DNA of 5,695 nucleotides from Geomobilibacter sp964431365 (GTDB lineage Bacteria > Desulfobacterota > Desulfuromonadia > Geobacterales > DSM-12255). The DNA is taken from contig CAYSJJ010000123.1 in NCBI GenBank assembly GCA_964431365.1, positions 1-5,695 of the forward strand. The letters are read 5' to 3'. The stretch's first letter is position 1, and each line of letters starts with the position of its first letter. Of this stretch, positions 5,149 through 5,695 are shown piece by piece. Made by a program: the position numbers and the translations under genes. Under the pieces are notes generated by a model. It was not told the origin of the DNA and searched no databases. It saw only the letters and a list, made by a program, of their open reading frames with translations.

Positions 5149-5695
5149 TGCGGGTGATTCGTCTGCAGCGGCATCCTGGTGCCTATACCTGCAACAGCTA
5201 TCTGATCCTGGGGACGTGGAACCGGATCGACGACGTGAACACCCTGATCGACCCCGGCATCGACGATTTCGTGCTGGAGGAAATCGGGCGACTGTCGACC
5301 GGGCTCGGCAAGGTGCCGGTTGAGCAGGTACTCCTCACCCACAGCCACTTCGACCATGCCGCCGGGGCAGCGGCGGTGAAGCGTCGCTATGGAGCCCGGG
5401 TGCTTGCCTTTCTGCCGGCGGCAGATGTGGATGAGGTGGTATTTGACAAACAGTTCATCAAGGTGGGCGACGATATCTGTGAGGTTCTCCATACCCCCGG
5501 CCACTCGTCCGATTCGATATGTATCTATCTCCCGAAGGAGCTGGCGTTGTTTTCCGGGGATACCCAGATACGTATAGTCTCGCCGGGAGGGCCCTACACG
5601 ACAGAGTATCGCCTCAGTCTGGAAAAGCTCGCCATGAGGGGTATCGAAACGATTTATCCGGGACACGGCGAGCCGATCTGCAGCGATGCCATGAA
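5148..5695 (+). CDS. MBL-fold (metallo-beta-lactamase superfamily) metallohydrolase, C-terminus outside window
   Basis: Translating from ATG 5148-5150 gives 182 residues with no stop before the window edge. Metal ligands are complete in the usual order: HSHFDH (65-70, the HxHxDH motif), H119 in TPGHSSDS, D138 in FSGDT, and H173 in YPGHGEP. This set predicts a two-metal, glyoxalase-II-like hydrolase site in a cytoplasmic protein, since no signal peptide is visible. GGAGG at 5136-5140 lies 7 nt before the ATG. The start overlaps the upstream TGA by one base (TGATG), so translation is probably coupled to the CheR-like gene. The substrate cannot be told from the motifs; thioesters, other esters and phosphodiesters are all possible in this superfamily. 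Only a short C-terminal end is expected to be missing. Confidence 0.9.
   Translation, partial: MRVIRLQRHPGAYTCNSYLILGTWNRIDDVNTLIDPGIDDFVLEEIGRLSTGLGKVPVEQVLLTHSHFDHAAGAAAVKRRYGARVLAFLPAADVDEVVFDKQFIKVGDDICEVLHTPGHSSDSICIYLPKELALFSGDTQIRIVSPGGPYTTEYRLSLEKLAMRGIETIYPGHGEPICSDAM

Noticed and set aside
1..5695. CRISPR arrays, tRNA or rRNA genes, and phage or toxin-antitoxin genes
   Set aside because: No regularly spaced direct repeats, no cloverleaf or rRNA segments, and no such protein families were seen. Nearly all the window is covered by the six protein genes and their control regions.

Overview
The window reads like a chromosomal segment from a Geobacter-type bacterium (Desulfuromonadales/Geobacterales). 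The basis is the moderately high GC content, a two-TM/PAS sensor kinase, a 4-helix-bundle chemoreceptor, and a short CheR-like methyltransferase next to a metallo-beta-lactamase-fold gene. That taxonomic call rests on protein style only and no database was consulted. Two genes run off the window edges: a sensor kinase at the left and a metallohydrolase at the right. A 10-N assembly gap lies inside the methyltransferase gene.

Left third (1-1743): a divergent two-component pair. The minus strand carries the first 300 residues of a membrane-anchored PAS histidine kinase with a NarX/DegS-type (HisKA_3) phosphoacceptor. The plus strand carries a complete NarL/FixJ response regulator. The 194-bp divergent spacer holds a plausible sigma-70 promoter for the regulator and a small perfect hairpin in front of the kinase gene. 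Kinase and regulator are the expected families to work as partners.

1741-2059: no gene. It begins with a ~160-bp imperfect palindrome that looks like a MITE. It is flanked by TA and inserted exactly in the stop codon of the response regulator without changing the protein. After it come a perfect 7-3-7 inverted repeat and, directly abutting, a good match to a sigma-28 (FliA) promoter in front of the chemoreceptor.

2060-4368: a chemotaxis unit. A methyl-accepting chemotaxis protein (567 aa) is followed 47 bp later by cheW, and the unit is closed by a strong intrinsic terminator. The receptor ends in a flexible tail whose last five residues (EFEKY) fit the CheR-tethering pentapeptide pattern.

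4369-5695: a second unit, separated by the terminator. A CheR-like methyltransferase lacks the N-terminal CheR_N domain, and its stop codon overlaps the start of an MBL-fold hydrolase by one base (TGATG). The juxtaposition suggests receptor signalling (MCP, CheW) next to a possible methylation/hydrolysis pair, but the substrate of the last two proteins cannot be read from the sequence.
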